Of a stretch of 64,000 bases of DNA, positions 27,430-37,511 are shown in pieces (position 1 is the first letter of the stretch; every line of letters starts with the position of its first letter). The stretch is from NCBI RefSeq assembly GCF_001662075.1, contig NZ_LYPL01000006.1:124001-188000 (forward strand), written 5' to 3'. The position numbers were made by a program, and so were the translations under genes. The DNA comes from Rhizobium bangladeshense. Its GTDB lineage: Bacteria; Pseudomonadota; Alphaproteobacteria; Rhizobiales; Rhizobiaceae. The notes below the pieces were generated by a model. That model saw only the letters and a list, made by a program, of their open reading frames with translations, made no database searches and was not told where the DNA came from.

Positions 27430-28779
27430 CTATGCCGCCGGTGTGTTGGCGAGGTGGTGTTCCAGCCAGTGGATATCATAGTCGCCGTTGGCGATATCCT
27501 GATTGGAGACGAGTTCCTGGAACAGCGGCAGCGTCGTCTTGATGCCGTCCACGACGAATTCATCGAGCGCGCGGCGCAACCGCATCATGCACTCGACGCG
27601 GGTGCGGCCGTGCACGATCAGCTTGCCGATCAGGCTGTCGTAATAGGGCGGGATCTTGTAGCCCTGATAGGCGCCGGAATCGATGCGCACGCCAAGGCCG
27701 CCCGGCGCATGGAAATGCGTGATCGTGCCGGGCGAGGGCACGAAGGTGCGCGCATCCTCGGCATTGATGCGGCATTCGATGGCGTGCCCGGAAAAATGCA
27801 CTTCGTCCTGCGTCACCGACAAGCCGCCGCCGGAAGCGACACGGATCTGCTCGTGCACGAGGTCGATACCGGTGATCGCTTCGGTAATCGGATGTTCCAC
27901 CTGCAGGCGGGTATTCATTTCGATGAAGTAGAACTCGCCGTTCTCATAGAGGAATTCGATCGTGCCGGCGCCGCGATATTTCAGCTTCTTCATGGCGTCG
28001 GCGCAGATCTGGCCGATCTTCATCCGCTGCTCGACATTGAGCGCCGGCGAATTCGCCTCTTCCCAGACCTTCTGGTGGCGGCGCTGCAGCGAGCAGTCGC
28101 GCTCGCCGAGATGGATGGCGTTGCCTTCGCCGTCGCCGAATACCTGGATCTCGATGTGGCGCGGCTTACCGAGATATTTTTCCATGTAGACGGCATCGTT
28201 GCCGAAAGCGGCTGCCGCTTCCGTGCGCGCCGTTGACCAGGCCTCGATCAGATCGGCCTCGCTCCTGGCGACCTTCATGCCGCGCCCGCCGCCGCCGGCG
28301 GTTGCCTTGATCAGCACGGGATAGCCGATTTCGGCGGCCGTCCGCAGCGCATCCTCTTCGGTCTTCACTTCGCCGTCCGAGCCCGGAACGACAGGGATGC
28401 CGAGTTCCAGCGCCGTCGTCTTGGCGGTGATCTTGTCGCCCATGATGCGGATATGATCCGCCGTCGGCCCGATGAAGGTGATGCCGTGGGCTTCGAGAAT
28501 GTCGGCGAACTTGGCGTTCTCGGAGAGAAAGCCGTAGCCCGGATGCACGGCGTCGGCGCCGGTGATCTCGCAGGCGGCGACGATCTGGTGGATATTGAGA
28601 TAGCTCTCGCGCGAGGAGGGCGGACCGATGCAGACGCTTTCGTCGGCAAGGCGCACATGCATGGCATCGGCGTCGGCGGTGGAATGCACCACGACGCAGG
28701 CAATGCCGAGCTCCTTGCAGGCCCGGAGCACGCGAAGGGCGATTTCCCCGCGATTGGCGATGAGGATTTTCGAAATCAT
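27430..28779 (-). CDS. accC: Acetyl-CoA carboxylase biotin carboxylase subunit
   Basis: The 449-residue subunit carboxylates biotin on AccB with ATP and bicarbonate, the first step of fatty-acid synthesis. Visible motifs are [15 protein letters not shown] at the start, [10 protein letters not shown] (about 76), the ATP-grasp lysine region [13 protein letters not shown] (about 157-169), [13 protein letters not shown] (about 205-217) and [13 protein letters not shown] (about 285-297). The ATG at 28779 gives the normal length; an ATG two codons earlier is possible. It follows accB by ten bases and is followed by aat. Confidence 0.97.
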   Translation of the reverse strand: MISKILIANRGEIALRVLRACKELGIACVVVHSTADADAMHVRLADESVCIGPPSSRESYLNIHQIVAACEITGADAVHPGYGFLSENAKFADILEAHGITFIGPTADHIRIMGDKITAKTTALELGIPVVPGSDGEVKTEEDALRTAAEIGYPVLIKATAGGGGRGMKVARSEADLIEAWSTARTEAAAAFGNDAVYMEKYLGKPRHIEIQVFGDGEGNAIHLGERDCSLQRRHQKVWEEANSPALNVEQRMKIGQICADAMKKLKYRGAGTIEFLYENGEFYFIEMNTRLQVEHPITEAITGIDLVHEQIRVASGGGLSVTQDEVHFSGHAIECRINAEDARTFVPSPGTITHFHAPGGLGVRIDSGAYQGYKIPPYYDSLIGKLIVHGRTRVECMMRLRRALDEFVVDGIKTTLPLFQELVSNQDIANGDYDIHWLEHHLANTPAA

Positions 28780-28789
28780 GGGCATCGGC

Positions 28790-29263
28790 CTATTCGATGA
28801 CGACGAGGGCTTGGCCGTATTCGACGGGATGTCCGTCATCGACGAGGATCTCGGTCACCTTGCCCGATTTCGGCGAGGGGATCTGGTTCATCGTCTTCAT
28901 CGCTTCGATGATGATGAGCGTCTGGCCTTCCTTGACAGTGGCGCCGATCTCGATGAACGGACGTGCGCCCGGAGCCGGCGCCATATAGACAGTGCCGACC
29001 ATCGGTGCGTTGACGACATTGGCCGGATTGCGGGTGGGTGCAGCGGCCGGAGCGGCGCCTGCCGCTGCCGGTGCGGCGGCAGCGGGCGCAGCAAAGGCCG
29101 GTGCTGAGATCGGCGCCTGCACATATTGTGTCGCGCCGTTGCGCGAAACGCGGATGCGCAAGTCATCCTGCTCGACCTCGATCTCCGTCAGATCCGTCTC
29201 GTTGAGAATGTTGGCGAGATCGCGGATCAGTGCCTGATCGATACCCGATTTCTTTTCAGCCAT
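28790..29263 (-). CDS. accB: Acetyl-CoA carboxylase biotin carboxyl carrier protein
   Basis: This 157-residue carrier has a helical N-terminus, an Ala/Pro-rich linker (about 50-80), and a C-terminal biotinyl domain with the biotinylation motif EAMKTMNQ, where Lys123 is the attachment site. [18 protein letters not shown] completes the domain. The ATG at 29263 agrees with the family start. It lies between aroQ and accC in one operon. Confidence 0.97.
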   Translation of the reverse strand: MAEKKSGIDQALIRDLANILNETDLTEIEVEQDDLRIRVSRNGATQYVQAPISAPAFAAPAAAAPAAAGAAPAAAPTRNPANVVNAPMVGTVYMAPAPGARPFIEIGATVKEGQTLIIIEAMKTMNQIPSPKSGKVTEILVDDGHPVEYGQALVVIE

Positions 29264-29283
29264 GGTGTTGCCCTGTCTTCTTC

Positions 29284-29721
29284 TTATGCCGTGATGTTCT
29301 TCAGCGCATGCAGCGCCAGGATGTAGCTGTGAGGCCCGAAACCGCAGATCACGCCCTTGCATGCCGGCGCGATCATCGATTTGTGGCGGAATTCTTCCCG
29401 TGCATGGACGTTTGATATGTGGAGTTCGACGACGGGAATGGAAATAGCGCGGATCGCATCATGCAGCGCGACCGAGGTGTGTGTGTAGGCGCCTGCATTG
29501 ATGGCGACGCCGACGGCATTTTCGTCGGCCTCGTGAAACCAATCCACAAGCGTACCTTCGTGATTGCTCTGGCGGAAATCGATATCGAAGCCGAGTTCGC
29601 GGCCGGCGGCCTTGCAGTCCGCCTCAATGTCCTTCAACGTCTTGCCGCCATAAATGCCGGGTTCTCTTTTACCCAGCATGTTCAGGTTGGGGCCGTTCAG
29701 GACAAAAATCGTTTGCGTCAT
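29284..29721 (-). CDS. aroQ: Type II 3-dehydroquinate dehydratase
   Basis: The 145-residue enzyme catalyses the third shikimate step. The class II pattern is IFVLNGPNLNMLGKREPGIYG (about 4-24, with catalytic Tyr24), QSNHEGTLVDW (about 50-60), AINAGAYTHTSVAL (about 73-86) and LHISNVHAREEFRHKS (about 101-116). Start at ATG 29721. It is the first gene of the aroQ-accB-accC-aat set, 20 bases from accB, an arrangement commonly seen in alphaproteobacteria. Confidence 0.96.
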   Translation of the reverse strand: MTQTIFVLNGPNLNMLGKREPGIYGGKTLKDIEADCKAAGRELGFDIDFRQSNHEGTLVDWFHEADENAVGVAINAGAYTHTSVALHDAIRAISIPVVELHISNVHAREEFRHKSMIAPACKGVICGFGPHSYILALHALKNITA

Positions 29722-29872
29722 CGAATGTTCCGTAAAATGCACGACGGCAACCTATAGACTCCGCGAAGGCTGAATGAAAGCCCTTACGGATTGGCCGACA
29801 GGAATCGCGCCACATTTGTCCACATGGCTGAAACGCTTCGATTTTGGCGATTTGATGGGACGGCCGTCTTGC

Positions 29873-30631
29873 TCAGCAGGCGGTCTTGCCGCAGCTGCGC
29901 ATATTCTTGACCTTGGCTTCGAGATCGTCGAGCCCGACGGCGCCCGGCACCAGTTCATTGCCGATTACGTAGGACGGCGTGCCGCTGATGCCGAGGCTGG
30001 AGGCGAGCTGGTAGGTCGCCTGGACGATGCCGTCATTCGGGTTCTTCGCCATCTCGGCGCGGATCTTGTCTTCGCTGACGCCGAGCGTGGCGGCAACCGC
30101 GATCGCGCTTTCGTCCGAGGCGCGGCCCTCGCTGCTGAGCAGGGCGACATGGAAATCGGCGTATTTTTCAGGCGCCAGCTTGCGGAAGGCGTCCGCCACC
30201 TTGTGGGCGGCGACCGAATCCGGCCCGAGGATCGGAAATTCCTTGAGGACGAATCGAACGTTCTTGTCCTTCTTCAGCATCGCCTGCATGTCGGAAAGCG
30301 CATGACGGCAGTAACTGCAATTATAATCGAAGAATTCGACGATGGTGATATCGCCCTTCGGATTGCCGAGCGTGACGTCGTTCTTCGAATCGAATATCGC
30401 GGCAGTGTTTTCTTCGATCGCCATATTGGCTTTCACCAGCCGCTGCGCTTCCTGCTTCTTCTGCAGCGCCTCCTGGACATCGAGCATGATCTCGGGATTC
30501 TCGATCAGATATTGCTTGATGAATTCGCCGAATTCCTTCTTCTGCTGGTCGTCGAGCGCTGCGGCCGGAAACGGAAGGGCGATCGATGCGGCGAGCGCCA
30601 GTGCGGTGAAGGTTTTCGGGAAGAAGGCCAT
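29873..30631 (-). CDS. DsbA-family periplasmic thiol-disulfide oxidoreductase
   Basis: The 252-residue protein has a signal peptide (FTALALAASIALPFPAAALD) and a thioredoxin fold with the active site CSYC (Cys105 and Cys108, in FFDYNCSYCRHAL). Other fold elements are VLKEFPILGPDS (about 133-144, cis-Pro region nearby) and GTPSYVIGNELVPGAV (about 222-237). The N-terminal domain about 30-80 is the extension seen in the Com1/DsbA-like group. It oxidises cysteines in the periplasm. Its upstream region has a strong palindrome at 30657-30676. Confidence 0.9.
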   Translation of the reverse strand: MAFFPKTFTALALAASIALPFPAAALDDQQKKEFGEFIKQYLIENPEIMLDVQEALQKKQEAQRLVKANMAIEENTAAIFDSKNDVTLGNPKGDITIVEFFDYNCSYCRHALSDMQAMLKKDKNVRFVLKEFPILGPDSVAAHKVADAFRKLAPEKYADFHVALLSSEGRASDESAIAVAATLGVSEDKIRAEMAKNPNDGIVQATYQLASSLGISGTPSYVIGNELVPGAVGLDDLEAKVKNMRSCGKTAC

Positions 30632-30656
30632 GATATCCTCGTCGACGGCGATGGGT

Positions 30657-30676
30657 GGTCTCCTATCGAGGAGACC
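30657..30676. repeat. Palindrome in the leader of the DsbA-like gene
   Basis: GGTCTCC-TATCGA-GGAGACC is a perfect 7-bp inverted repeat. It lies 26 bases upstream of the minus-strand DsbA-like start, between two divergent genes. It may be a regulator binding site or an mRNA hairpin masking the ribosome site. Confidence 0.5.
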
Positions 30677-30840
30677 GTCGCCGGGTTAATGGACTTGAAT
30701 GCGTCGCGTCAAGGTAGAGGCCGTTCGGTTCTGCTCAAACAGGAATTTTTCATCCCCGCGTAACGCTCGCGGGATTGTGATGAGCCGATTAATGCGGCAA
30801 TTGTCGGGCCGTCATCGAAGAATCCGAGCGAGAAACGACC

Positions 30841-31998
30841 TTGTTTTCCATATCCAAACGCAGTGAAGTCGAGCCTTTTCATGCCATGGACGTCCTGGCG
30901 GAGGCGACGAAGCGGCGCGCCGGCGGACATCCCGTCATCTCGATGGCGGTCGGTCAACCCTCGCATCCGGCCCCCCAGGCGGCCCTCCAAGCAGCCCGCG
31001 AAGCGCTTGCCGAAGGCCGGATCGGTTACACCGACGCGCTGGGAACGGCGCGACTGAAATCGGCACTTGCCTGGCACTACCGGGATCGCCACGGCCTGGA
31101 CATCGATCCGGCGCGCATCGCCGTCACCACAGGTTCCTCGGCCGGCTTCAATCTCGCCTTTCTCTCCCTCTTCGATGCCGGCGATGCGGTGGCGATCGCT
31201 AGACCGGGTTATCCAGCCTATCGCAACATCCTCGGCGCGCTGGGTCTGAAGGTCGTTGAGGTGCCGGTAACGGCCGAGACCCACTTCACGCTCACCCCCG
31301 AGAGCCTCGAGGCGGTGCAGAAGGAAAGCGGCGTGAGACTGAAGGGCGTGCTGCTCGCAAGTCCCGCCAACCCGACCGGCACGGTGACCGGCCGCGAGGG
31401 GCTGAAGGAGCTTTCGGATTACTGCGCGGCCCATTCCATCGCCTTCATTTCCGATGAAATCTACCACGGGCTGACTTTTGCCGGCGAGGAGGCGAGCGTG
31501 CTGGAACTGACCGACGAGGCGATCGTCATCAACTCCTTTTCCAAATATTATTGTATGACCGGCTGGCGAATCGGCTGGATGGTGCTGCCCGAACGCCTGG
31601 TGCGGCCGATCGAGCGGGTGGCGCAGAGCCTCTATATCTCCCCGCCCGAACTCTCCCAGATCGCCGCCACGGCCGCCCTCGGCGCAGCCGAAGAACTTGA
31701 TAAAGTCAAAGCAAGTTATGCCGCCAACCGCGACCTGCTGCTCGACCGCCTGCCGAAGATCGGCCTCGCACCGGCTTCACCGATGGACGGCGCCTTCTAC
31801 GCCTACATCGACGTCTCGCGGTTCACCAATGACAGCATGGGTTTTACCAAGCGCATGCTCGCCGAAATCAATGTCGCCGCAACGCCCGGCCTAGACTTCG
31901 ATCCGCTGGAGGGGCACCGAACCCTGCGTTTGTCTTATGCAGGCTCGCAGACGGAGATCGCCGAGGCGGTGGAGCGAATTGCTGCCTGGTTGAAGTAG
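30841..31998 (+). CDS. PLP-dependent aminotransferase, class I/II
   Basis: This 385-residue enzyme has the fold-type I pattern: GQPSHPAP near 40, RPGYPAYRNIL (about 121-131), SPANPTGTVTGREG (about 175-188), DEIYHGLTFAG, and the PLP lysine region NSFSKYYCMTGWRIGWMV (about 223-240). The C-terminal arginine is in TLRLSYAG. Specificity is not certain; it is most like aspartate/aromatic-type aminotransferases. The start is TTG 30841; no good ATG precedes the conserved N-terminus, and the ribosome site (GAGAAAC) is weak. Confidence 0.87.
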   Translation: MFSISKRSEVEPFHAMDVLAEATKRRAGGHPVISMAVGQPSHPAPQAALQAAREALAEGRIGYTDALGTARLKSALAWHYRDRHGLDIDPARIAVTTGSSAGFNLAFLSLFDAGDAVAIARPGYPAYRNILGALGLKVVEVPVTAETHFTLTPESLEAVQKESGVRLKGVLLASPANPTGTVTGREGLKELSDYCAAHSIAFISDEIYHGLTFAGEEASVLELTDEAIVINSFSKYYCMTGWRIGWMVLPERLVRPIERVAQSLYISPPELSQIAATAALGAAEELDKVKASYAANRDLLLDRLPKIGLAPASPMDGAFYAYIDVSRFTNDSMGFTKRMLAEINVAATPGLDFDPLEGHRTLRLSYAGSQTEIAEAVERIAAWLK

Positions 31999-32031
31999 CC
32001 GCGACAGCAAAGCTGCTTGTTCTCTTATCGA

Positions 32032-33375
32032 TCAGCTGCGTGATGAAAACAGCGAGGCAAGCGTCGAAGCCGGCTTGTTGTTCAGCCGCGGCACGACCAC
32101 GAGCTGCTTGATCTCACCGCGCTTGTAAGCAGCCAGGAAGCGCTTGTAGTCCTTGAAGGAGACGCAGCCGTTGGAATCGCCGTTCTTGCCGAGCATGTAG
32201 GTGTGGGCAAGCAGGCCGACCCGGTCGTAGATTGCGTCCGAGCCCTCGACCGGCGTCAGCCGCAATGCCTCGACGCCGTGGAACAGGGCCTCGCGCATGG
32301 TGAGGACATAGGTGTGCGGCGGCGTCGGTCCGCGCATCTTCTTGTTTGCGTAACGCGGATTGTCGCGCATCTTGCCAAGGCCGGAATGGGCCTCCAGTCG
32401 TTCGCCGTTCGGTAGATAGACGGTGCTGTTTTCGATATCGTAGATGGCGACGCCTGCGCGCAGCTTCGGCGAGAAGATCGGTTTGTCGTAACGCCGCACT
32501 GCGTCGTCCTGATCGTCCTCGATCAGAGCGTTCGGCTTGGCATAGGCAAGGACGGACGCGGCGGAACGCTGCGCCTCCTTGGAGCCCGGGGCCGGTTTGC
32601 CGATCAGGCCGTCAGGACGCGCCATCGGCAGCGGCACGAAACCGGCATCCGGCGCCAGTACGAGATCGAAGGGCTGCTGTTCTTCGGCCTTGGAAATTTC
32701 CACCGGCGCAGGCTTTTCCTGCGGCAGCGACGCGGTCTTGAGGGCGGGTGCAGCCGGCTCGGCCGGGGCTGGCGCAATCTGCTGGGGCCCGGCATCGGCA
32801 AGGGCGAGCAGGGCAGGAAGTTCAACGGCTGCGACGGTTTCCTTGGAAGGAATGATGATGCGGTCGCCCTCATTCTCTTCAGTATCGGCCCGGGCAAGCT
32901 CGATCGGTGGCGTGATGCTGTCGTCCTTGACGAATTTCGCGGTGTCGGAGGGCGCTGCTGCTGCAACGGAGACCGGCGGTTCGGCAGGGGAGACCGGGCG
33001 ATTCTTTGCAAGCGCAAGCGATGCCGCTGCGGCAGCATTGGTCTTTTGCGCATGCGATTGGATGAGATGAGCCGTCAGGGCAACGACCGGCTTGGCATTG
33101 AAGGCGCTAAGCCGATCGGCTTTGCCGACATGAATCAGTCGCTCTCGCGACGTCGCCGGCTTCAGCTTCGGCGCCGACGCGACATACGTGAAGCTCTCGG
33201 ACGGAGAAACGGGTGCGCCGATCGAGTGCATTGTCGCGAAGGTCGCGATCAGCCATGTTGAGGCCAGAAGTCCAGCGCCAACGACGCCGTAAAGAAAGCC
33301 GCCAGATCTGCGCAAACGAAAAGCAGATCCACCAAGAGAGGTGGCGCCATTAAACGCCCCGACCGCAAACGCCAT
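32032..33375 (-). CDS. DUF2778 (Tlde1-like L,D-transpeptidase-fold) envelope protein
   Basis: The 447-residue protein has an N-terminal membrane anchor (FLYGVVGAGLLASTWLIATF, about 25-45) and a long Ala/Pro-rich linker to about residue 300. Its C-terminal DUF2778 catalytic domain includes YLPNGERLEAHSG, HTYMLGKNGDSNGCVSFKDY (about 400-420, catalytic His and Cys) and a final strand LVVVPRL. The domain is related to L,D-transpeptidases and to Tlde1 peptidoglycan effectors. In rhizobia such anchored forms are probably cell-wall enzymes rather than toxins. ATG 33375 chosen. Confidence 0.82.
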   Translation of the reverse strand: MAFAVGAFNGATSLGGSAFRLRRSGGFLYGVVGAGLLASTWLIATFATMHSIGAPVSPSESFTYVASAPKLKPATSRERLIHVGKADRLSAFNAKPVVALTAHLIQSHAQKTNAAAAASLALAKNRPVSPAEPPVSVAAAAPSDTAKFVKDDSITPPIELARADTEENEGDRIIIPSKETVAAVELPALLALADAGPQQIAPAPAEPAAPALKTASLPQEKPAPVEISKAEEQQPFDLVLAPDAGFVPLPMARPDGLIGKPAPGSKEAQRSAASVLAYAKPNALIEDDQDDAVRRYDKPIFSPKLRAGVAIYDIENSTVYLPNGERLEAHSGLGKMRDNPRYANKKMRGPTPPHTYVLTMREALFHGVEALRLTPVEGSDAIYDRVGLLAHTYMLGKNGDSNGCVSFKDYKRFLAAYKRGEIKQLVVVPRLNNKPASTLASLFSSRS

Positions 33376-33583
33376 ACTAAACTCGTCTTTCAAAACTCGC
33401 TACGCAGGCCGGCGGCACTGACTGACTACACTTCGCCGGGGCCGGTAATGGCGCAAATGGGCCGAATTTGGACCATTCGCGACATCCGACTGTTTCGCAA
33501 GAATGACGAATTATGGTTTCTAAGTTGTTTACGCGGGATTGCTCTTTCTCACGACGTCTCAAAAAGAGATGCGGGGAGTCTTC

Positions 33584-35494
33584 TCAGACGCGTTCCATCA
33601 CGTAACTTCCCGGCGCTTCCTCGATCGCATTCAGCGCATCGCCGCCGGGTTTGCGCGCCGCAACGCGTCTGCCGTCATGCGTCTCGATCCAGGCCCGCCA
33701 ATGCGGCCACCACGATCCCGGCGTCTCGGTGGCCTGCTCGAGCCAGGTCTCGTACTCGCCCTTGGCCGGGCCGCCCGTCCAGAATTGATATTTCTTCTTG
33801 TCGGGCGGGTTGACGACGCCGGCGATATGTCCCGAACCGGTGACGACGAATTCCACCTTGCCGCCGAAGAACCGGCTGCCGAGGAAGACGGATTTGGCAG
33901 GCGCGATGTGGTCCTCGCGGGTGGCGAGATTATAGATCGGGATCTTCACGTCCTTCAGCGACACGAGTTTGCCGTCGAGGATCATTTCGTTCTGAGTCAG
34001 CGCATTGCGGAGATAGCAGTTGCGCAGATAGAAGGCATGATTTGCCGCCGCCATGCGGGTCGAATCGGCGTTCCAGAACAACAGGTCGAAGGGTAGGGGA
34101 TCCTGACCCTTGAGGTAGCTGTTGACGAAATAAGGCCAGATCAGCTCGGAAGCGCGCAGCATGTTGAAGGCCATCGACATCTTCGAGCCGTCGAGATAGC
34201 CGGCCGACTTCATATGCTCTTCGAGCGCGGCAAGCTGCTCCTCGTCGACGAAGACCTTCAGGTCGCCGGCATGGGTGAAGTCGACCTGGGTGGTGAAGAG
34301 CGTGGCGGTCTTGATGCGTTTGTTCTTTTCCTTGGCGTGCAGCGCCAGCGTTGCCGCCAGCAGCGTGCCGCCGACGCAGTAGCCGACGGCATTGACCTCC
34401 TTCTCGCCGGTCGCCTTCTCGATTGTCTCGAGCGCGAAATCGATGCCTTCGCGGGCATAGGCCGCCCAATCCTTTTCGGCGTGGCGCGCATCCGGGTTGA
34501 CCCAGGAAATCACGAAGACGGTCTGACCTTGGTCGACGCACCATTTGATGAAGGATTTCTGCGGATTGAGGTCGAGAATGTAGAATTTGTTGATCCAGGG
34601 CGGGCAGATCAGCAGCGGCCGCTTCAGCACCGTCTCGGTCGACGCCTCGTACTGGATGATCTGGCAGATGTCGTTCTGGGCGATCACCTTGCCCGGCGTC
34701 AGCGCCATGTCGCGGCCGACGGCGAATTTCGTCATGTCGGTCTGGCGAAGGCGAAGCTCGCCGTGGCCGGCGGCAATATCCTCGGCGAGCATCTTCATGC
34801 CGCGCACCAGGTTTTCGCCGTTGCTGGCGATCGTCTCGCGATAGAGCTGCGGATTGGTGGGGATGAAGTTGCTCGGCGAAAGCGCTGCCGTGATCTGCTT
34901 CACGTAGAAGCCGGCCTTGTGCTTGGTGTGCTCGTCAAGGCCGTCGGTCTCCGACACCAGTTTCTCCACCCAGTCGGTGGTGACGAAATAGACCTGGCGG
35001 AGAAAATCGAAGAACGGATTCTTCTCCCAGTCCTCGTCGGAGAAGCGCTTGTCCTTGCGGGTGTCGGGCTCGGGCGGCAGGGGCTCACCCTGCAGTCCGC
35101 TCATGCTTTGCATGCGCTGCATCGAGCGCATCCAGATGCCGAAGAACGAAGACATCAGCTGTGTCTGCGCCTCGAAGGTGCGGCGGGGATCGGAAATCCA
35201 ATATTCGCTGACTTTCGACAGAGTCTTGACCATGTCGGCCATCGGATCGATGGCGGTTTCGGTGATCTCGCCGCGTTCGCGCGGCGCAAGCCAGGCCGAA
35301 GCGGCTTGCCCGAGATTTTCGAGCGCCCGGGCGAAATTCATAGCCATGGTCTCGGGATCCTTCAGCACATAGGGATCGAGATCGGTTGCGTCGAAACTGG
35401 CCTTGCCGCCATTCTTCTGGCTGCCACTCTCCTGCTTGCTGTCGGTCACCATTTCCTCCGGCGGCAGCATCCTTTTTATCTCTTCGTTGTACAT
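33584..35494 (-). CDS. phaC: Class I poly(3-hydroxybutyrate) synthase
   Basis: The 636-residue length equals that of the known R. etli PhaC. The N-terminal region to about 290 is variable and helical. The alpha/beta core then shows the lipase-like box GYCVGG with catalytic Cys373, the aspartate in ATREDHIAP, and the histidine in TGSGHIAGVVNPP. It polymerises (R)-3-hydroxybutyryl-CoA into PHB on granules. I start at ATG 35494; the longer frame upstream is not conserved. A phasin gene is in the same window at 63479. Confidence 0.97.
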   Translation of the reverse strand: MYNEEIKRMLPPEEMVTDSKQESGSQKNGGKASFDATDLDPYVLKDPETMAMNFARALENLGQAASAWLAPRERGEITETAIDPMADMVKTLSKVSEYWISDPRRTFEAQTQLMSSFFGIWMRSMQRMQSMSGLQGEPLPPEPDTRKDKRFSDEDWEKNPFFDFLRQVYFVTTDWVEKLVSETDGLDEHTKHKAGFYVKQITAALSPSNFIPTNPQLYRETIASNGENLVRGMKMLAEDIAAGHGELRLRQTDMTKFAVGRDMALTPGKVIAQNDICQIIQYEASTETVLKRPLLICPPWINKFYILDLNPQKSFIKWCVDQGQTVFVISWVNPDARHAEKDWAAYAREGIDFALETIEKATGEKEVNAVGYCVGGTLLAATLALHAKEKNKRIKTATLFTTQVDFTHAGDLKVFVDEEQLAALEEHMKSAGYLDGSKMSMAFNMLRASELIWPYFVNSYLKGQDPLPFDLLFWNADSTRMAAANHAFYLRNCYLRNALTQNEMILDGKLVSLKDVKIPIYNLATREDHIAPAKSVFLGSRFFGGKVEFVVTGSGHIAGVVNPPDKKKYQFWTGGPAKGEYETWLEQATETPGSWWPHWRAWIETHDGRRVAARKPGGDALNAIEEAPGSYVMERV

Positions 35495-35597
35495 CGTGAC
35501 CGAACGAGAAAACAAGTTCCACCCGCATCGGCTCGTGCTATTGCTTTGTGGCTGCGACAAATTTAACAGTCGAAGCAGTCAGAACTGGATTTGAGGC

Positions 35598-36011
35598 ATG
35601 ACGAACAACGGCATCCGGCGCATCGCAACCTTCAACCGCACCGCATTGATTTGCGCCGCGGCGGCGATGGCCCTTGCCGGATGCAATCTGACGGCGGAAG
35701 AGAAGGCTGCGGCCGCTGCCAAGCGAGCGGCGCCGACCGCCGTCGTCATGCCGGCCACCAAGGGCGAGGCGGTCGAAGGCGGCCTTGCGAAGTCGCCGGA
35801 CGGCTATCCGAATTTCGGCGCGCCGCTGACGGCCGCCAATGTCCAGATGAGCGACGAGCAGGCGGCCGAACTGCAACATCAGCTGACCGCGCTTGCCGCC
35901 CGACGCAAGGCCGGCACGATCTCGGAAGCCGAATATCGGGCCAAGGCCGCCGAAATGCGCCGCCTTGCCGCCGAGCACGGCGAGCAGACGCTCTCCGAAA
36001 TCTCCAAATAG
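35598..36011 (+). CDS. Small lipoprotein with SHOCT-like C-terminus
   Basis: The 137-residue product has a lipoprotein signal with lipobox ALAGC (Cys at about 32), an Ala-rich linker, and a C-terminal short helical motif RRKAGTISEAEYRAKAAEMR (about 104-123) of SHOCT type. It is likely outer-membrane or periplasm-facing. It diverges from phaC with only about 100 bases between the starts, so promoters overlap. Function unknown. Confidence 0.75.
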   Translation: MTNNGIRRIATFNRTALICAAAAMALAGCNLTAEEKAAAAAKRAAPTAVVMPATKGEAVEGGLAKSPDGYPNFGAPLTAANVQMSDEQAAELQHQLTALAARRKAGTISEAEYRAKAAEMRRLAAEHGEQTLSEISK

Positions 36012-36231
36012 ACCTTGCCTTTCAGGCAATTTGGACGCAAAGCCTTCGGCAAGGAACGGAAGATGCAATTTTCCTGATAATGCGCTTTGCGCGGCCTTTT
36101 CGTCAAAGATTTGCCGCGCGGCTTGGGTCTGATGAATACGGCGCTGCGATTCTGAAGTTCGTGTCGCAGCCGCCGGGAGACGGAACGAACTTCGACCGCG
36201 GCCGAAATGCCGCCTTTCCATGGGGAATGAA

Positions 36232-37449
36232 ATGGAAGAGTTTCACAAAGTCCGGCGTTTGCCGCCTTATGTTTTCGAACAGGTCAACCGTTTGAAAGCA
36301 AGCGCGCGAGCGGGCGGCGCCGATATCATCGATCTCGGCATGGGAAACCCTGACCTTCCTACCCCCCAGGCGATCGTCGACAAGCTGTGCGAGGTCGTGC
36401 AGGACCCGCGCACTCACCGTTATTCCTCCTCCAAGGGCATTCCGGGCCTGCGCCGCGCCCAAGCCGCCTATTATGCCCGCCGTTTCGGCGTTAAGCTTAA
36501 CCCGGATACGCAGGTGGTCGCTACCTTGGGCTCCAAGGAAGGCTTCGCCAATATGGCGCAGGCGATCACCGCGCCTGGCGACGTCATCCTCTGCCCGAAC
36601 CCGACCTATCCGATCCACGCCTTCGGCTTCCTGATGGCCGGTGGGGTGATCCGTTCGATGTCGGTTGAGCCGGATGAGAGCTTTTTCCCGCCGCTCGAGC
36701 GCGCCGTCCGGCATTCGATTCCGAAGCCCCTCGCGCTGATCCTCAACTACCCCTCGAACCCGACCGCTCTCGTCGCGACGCTCGATTTTTATAAGGACGT
36801 CATCGCTTTCGCCAAGAAGCACGACATCATCGTGCTCTCCGACCTTGCCTATTCGGAGATCTACTTCGACGGCGCCCCGCCGCCGTCGGTTCTCGAAGTG
36901 CCGGGCGCGATGGATGTGACCGTCGAGTTCACATCGATGTCGAAGACCTTCTCCATGCCCGGCTGGCGCATGGGCTTTGCCGTCGGCAACGAGCGGCTGA
37001 TCGCGGCGCTCACCCGCGTTAAATCCTATCTCGACTACGGCGCCTTCACGCCGATCCAGGTCGCGGCGACCCACGCTCTGAACGGTGACGGCTCCGACAT
37101 TGCCGAAGTCCGCAACGTCTATAAGCGTCGCCGTGACGTCATGGTCGAAAGCTTCGGCAAGGCCGGCTTCGACGTACCGCCGCCGGCTGCCACCATGTTC
37201 GCCTGGGCGAAGATCCCGGAAAAGTTCCGTCATCTCGGTTCGCTGGAATTCTCCAAGCTCTTGGTCGAGAAGGCCGACGTCGCCGTTGCCCCGGGCATCG
37301 GCTTCGGCGAAATGGGCGACGACTACGTCCGTCTGGCGCTTGTCGAGAACGAACACCGGATCCGCCAGGCTGCGCGCAACATCAAAAAGTTCATGTCGAC
37401 GGCGGATGAGACGATGCATAACGTCATTTCGCTGAACGCACACCGTTAA
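36232..37449 (+). CDS. PLP-dependent aminotransferase (AlaC/LL-DAP aminotransferase-like)
   Basis: The 405-residue enzyme has the alanine-type class I/II pattern: IIDLGMGNPDLPTP (about 31-44), YSSSKGIPGLRRAQ (about 64-77), NPTYPIHAFG (about 123-132), NYPSNPTALVA (about 170-180) and the PLP lysine in SMSKTFSMPGWRMGF (about 232-246). Such genes are annotated as alanine transaminase or LL-diaminopimelate aminotransferase in rhizobia. The ATG at 36232 has GGGGAATGA before it; the ATG at 36220 does not. hom follows 62 bases later, so it may help amino-acid supply. Confidence 0.9.
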   Translation: MEEFHKVRRLPPYVFEQVNRLKASARAGGADIIDLGMGNPDLPTPQAIVDKLCEVVQDPRTHRYSSSKGIPGLRRAQAAYYARRFGVKLNPDTQVVATLGSKEGFANMAQAITAPGDVILCPNPTYPIHAFGFLMAGGVIRSMSVEPDESFFPPLERAVRHSIPKPLALILNYPSNPTALVATLDFYKDVIAFAKKHDIIVLSDLAYSEIYFDGAPPPSVLEVPGAMDVTVEFTSMSKTFSMPGWRMGFAVGNERLIAALTRVKSYLDYGAFTPIQVAATHALNGDGSDIAEVRNVYKRRRDVMVESFGKAGFDVPPPAATMFAWAKIPEKFRHLGSLEFSKLLVEKADVAVAPGIGFGEMGDDYVRLALVENEHRIRQAARNIKKFMSTADETMHNVISLNAHR

Positions 37450-37460
37450 TCTCAACTCTC

Positions 37461-37484
37461 GGCAGCCGCTTTCCCGCGGCTGCC
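37461..37484 (+). terminator. Hairpin between aminotransferase and hom
   Basis: GGCAGCCGC-TTTCCC-GCGGCTGCC is a perfect 9-bp stem without a downstream T-run, 11 bases after the aminotransferase stop and 28 bases before hom. It could stabilise the upstream mRNA, or partly attenuate read-through. Confidence 0.45.
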
Positions 37485-37511
37485 GCCACACAGACATTTC
37501 AGGATCGATCC

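Noticed and set aside
32032..33375. Type VI secretion effector (Tlde1) reading of the DUF2778 protein
   Set aside because: No immunity gene or secretion genes nearby and an N-terminal membrane anchor is present, so a cell-wall role is more likely.
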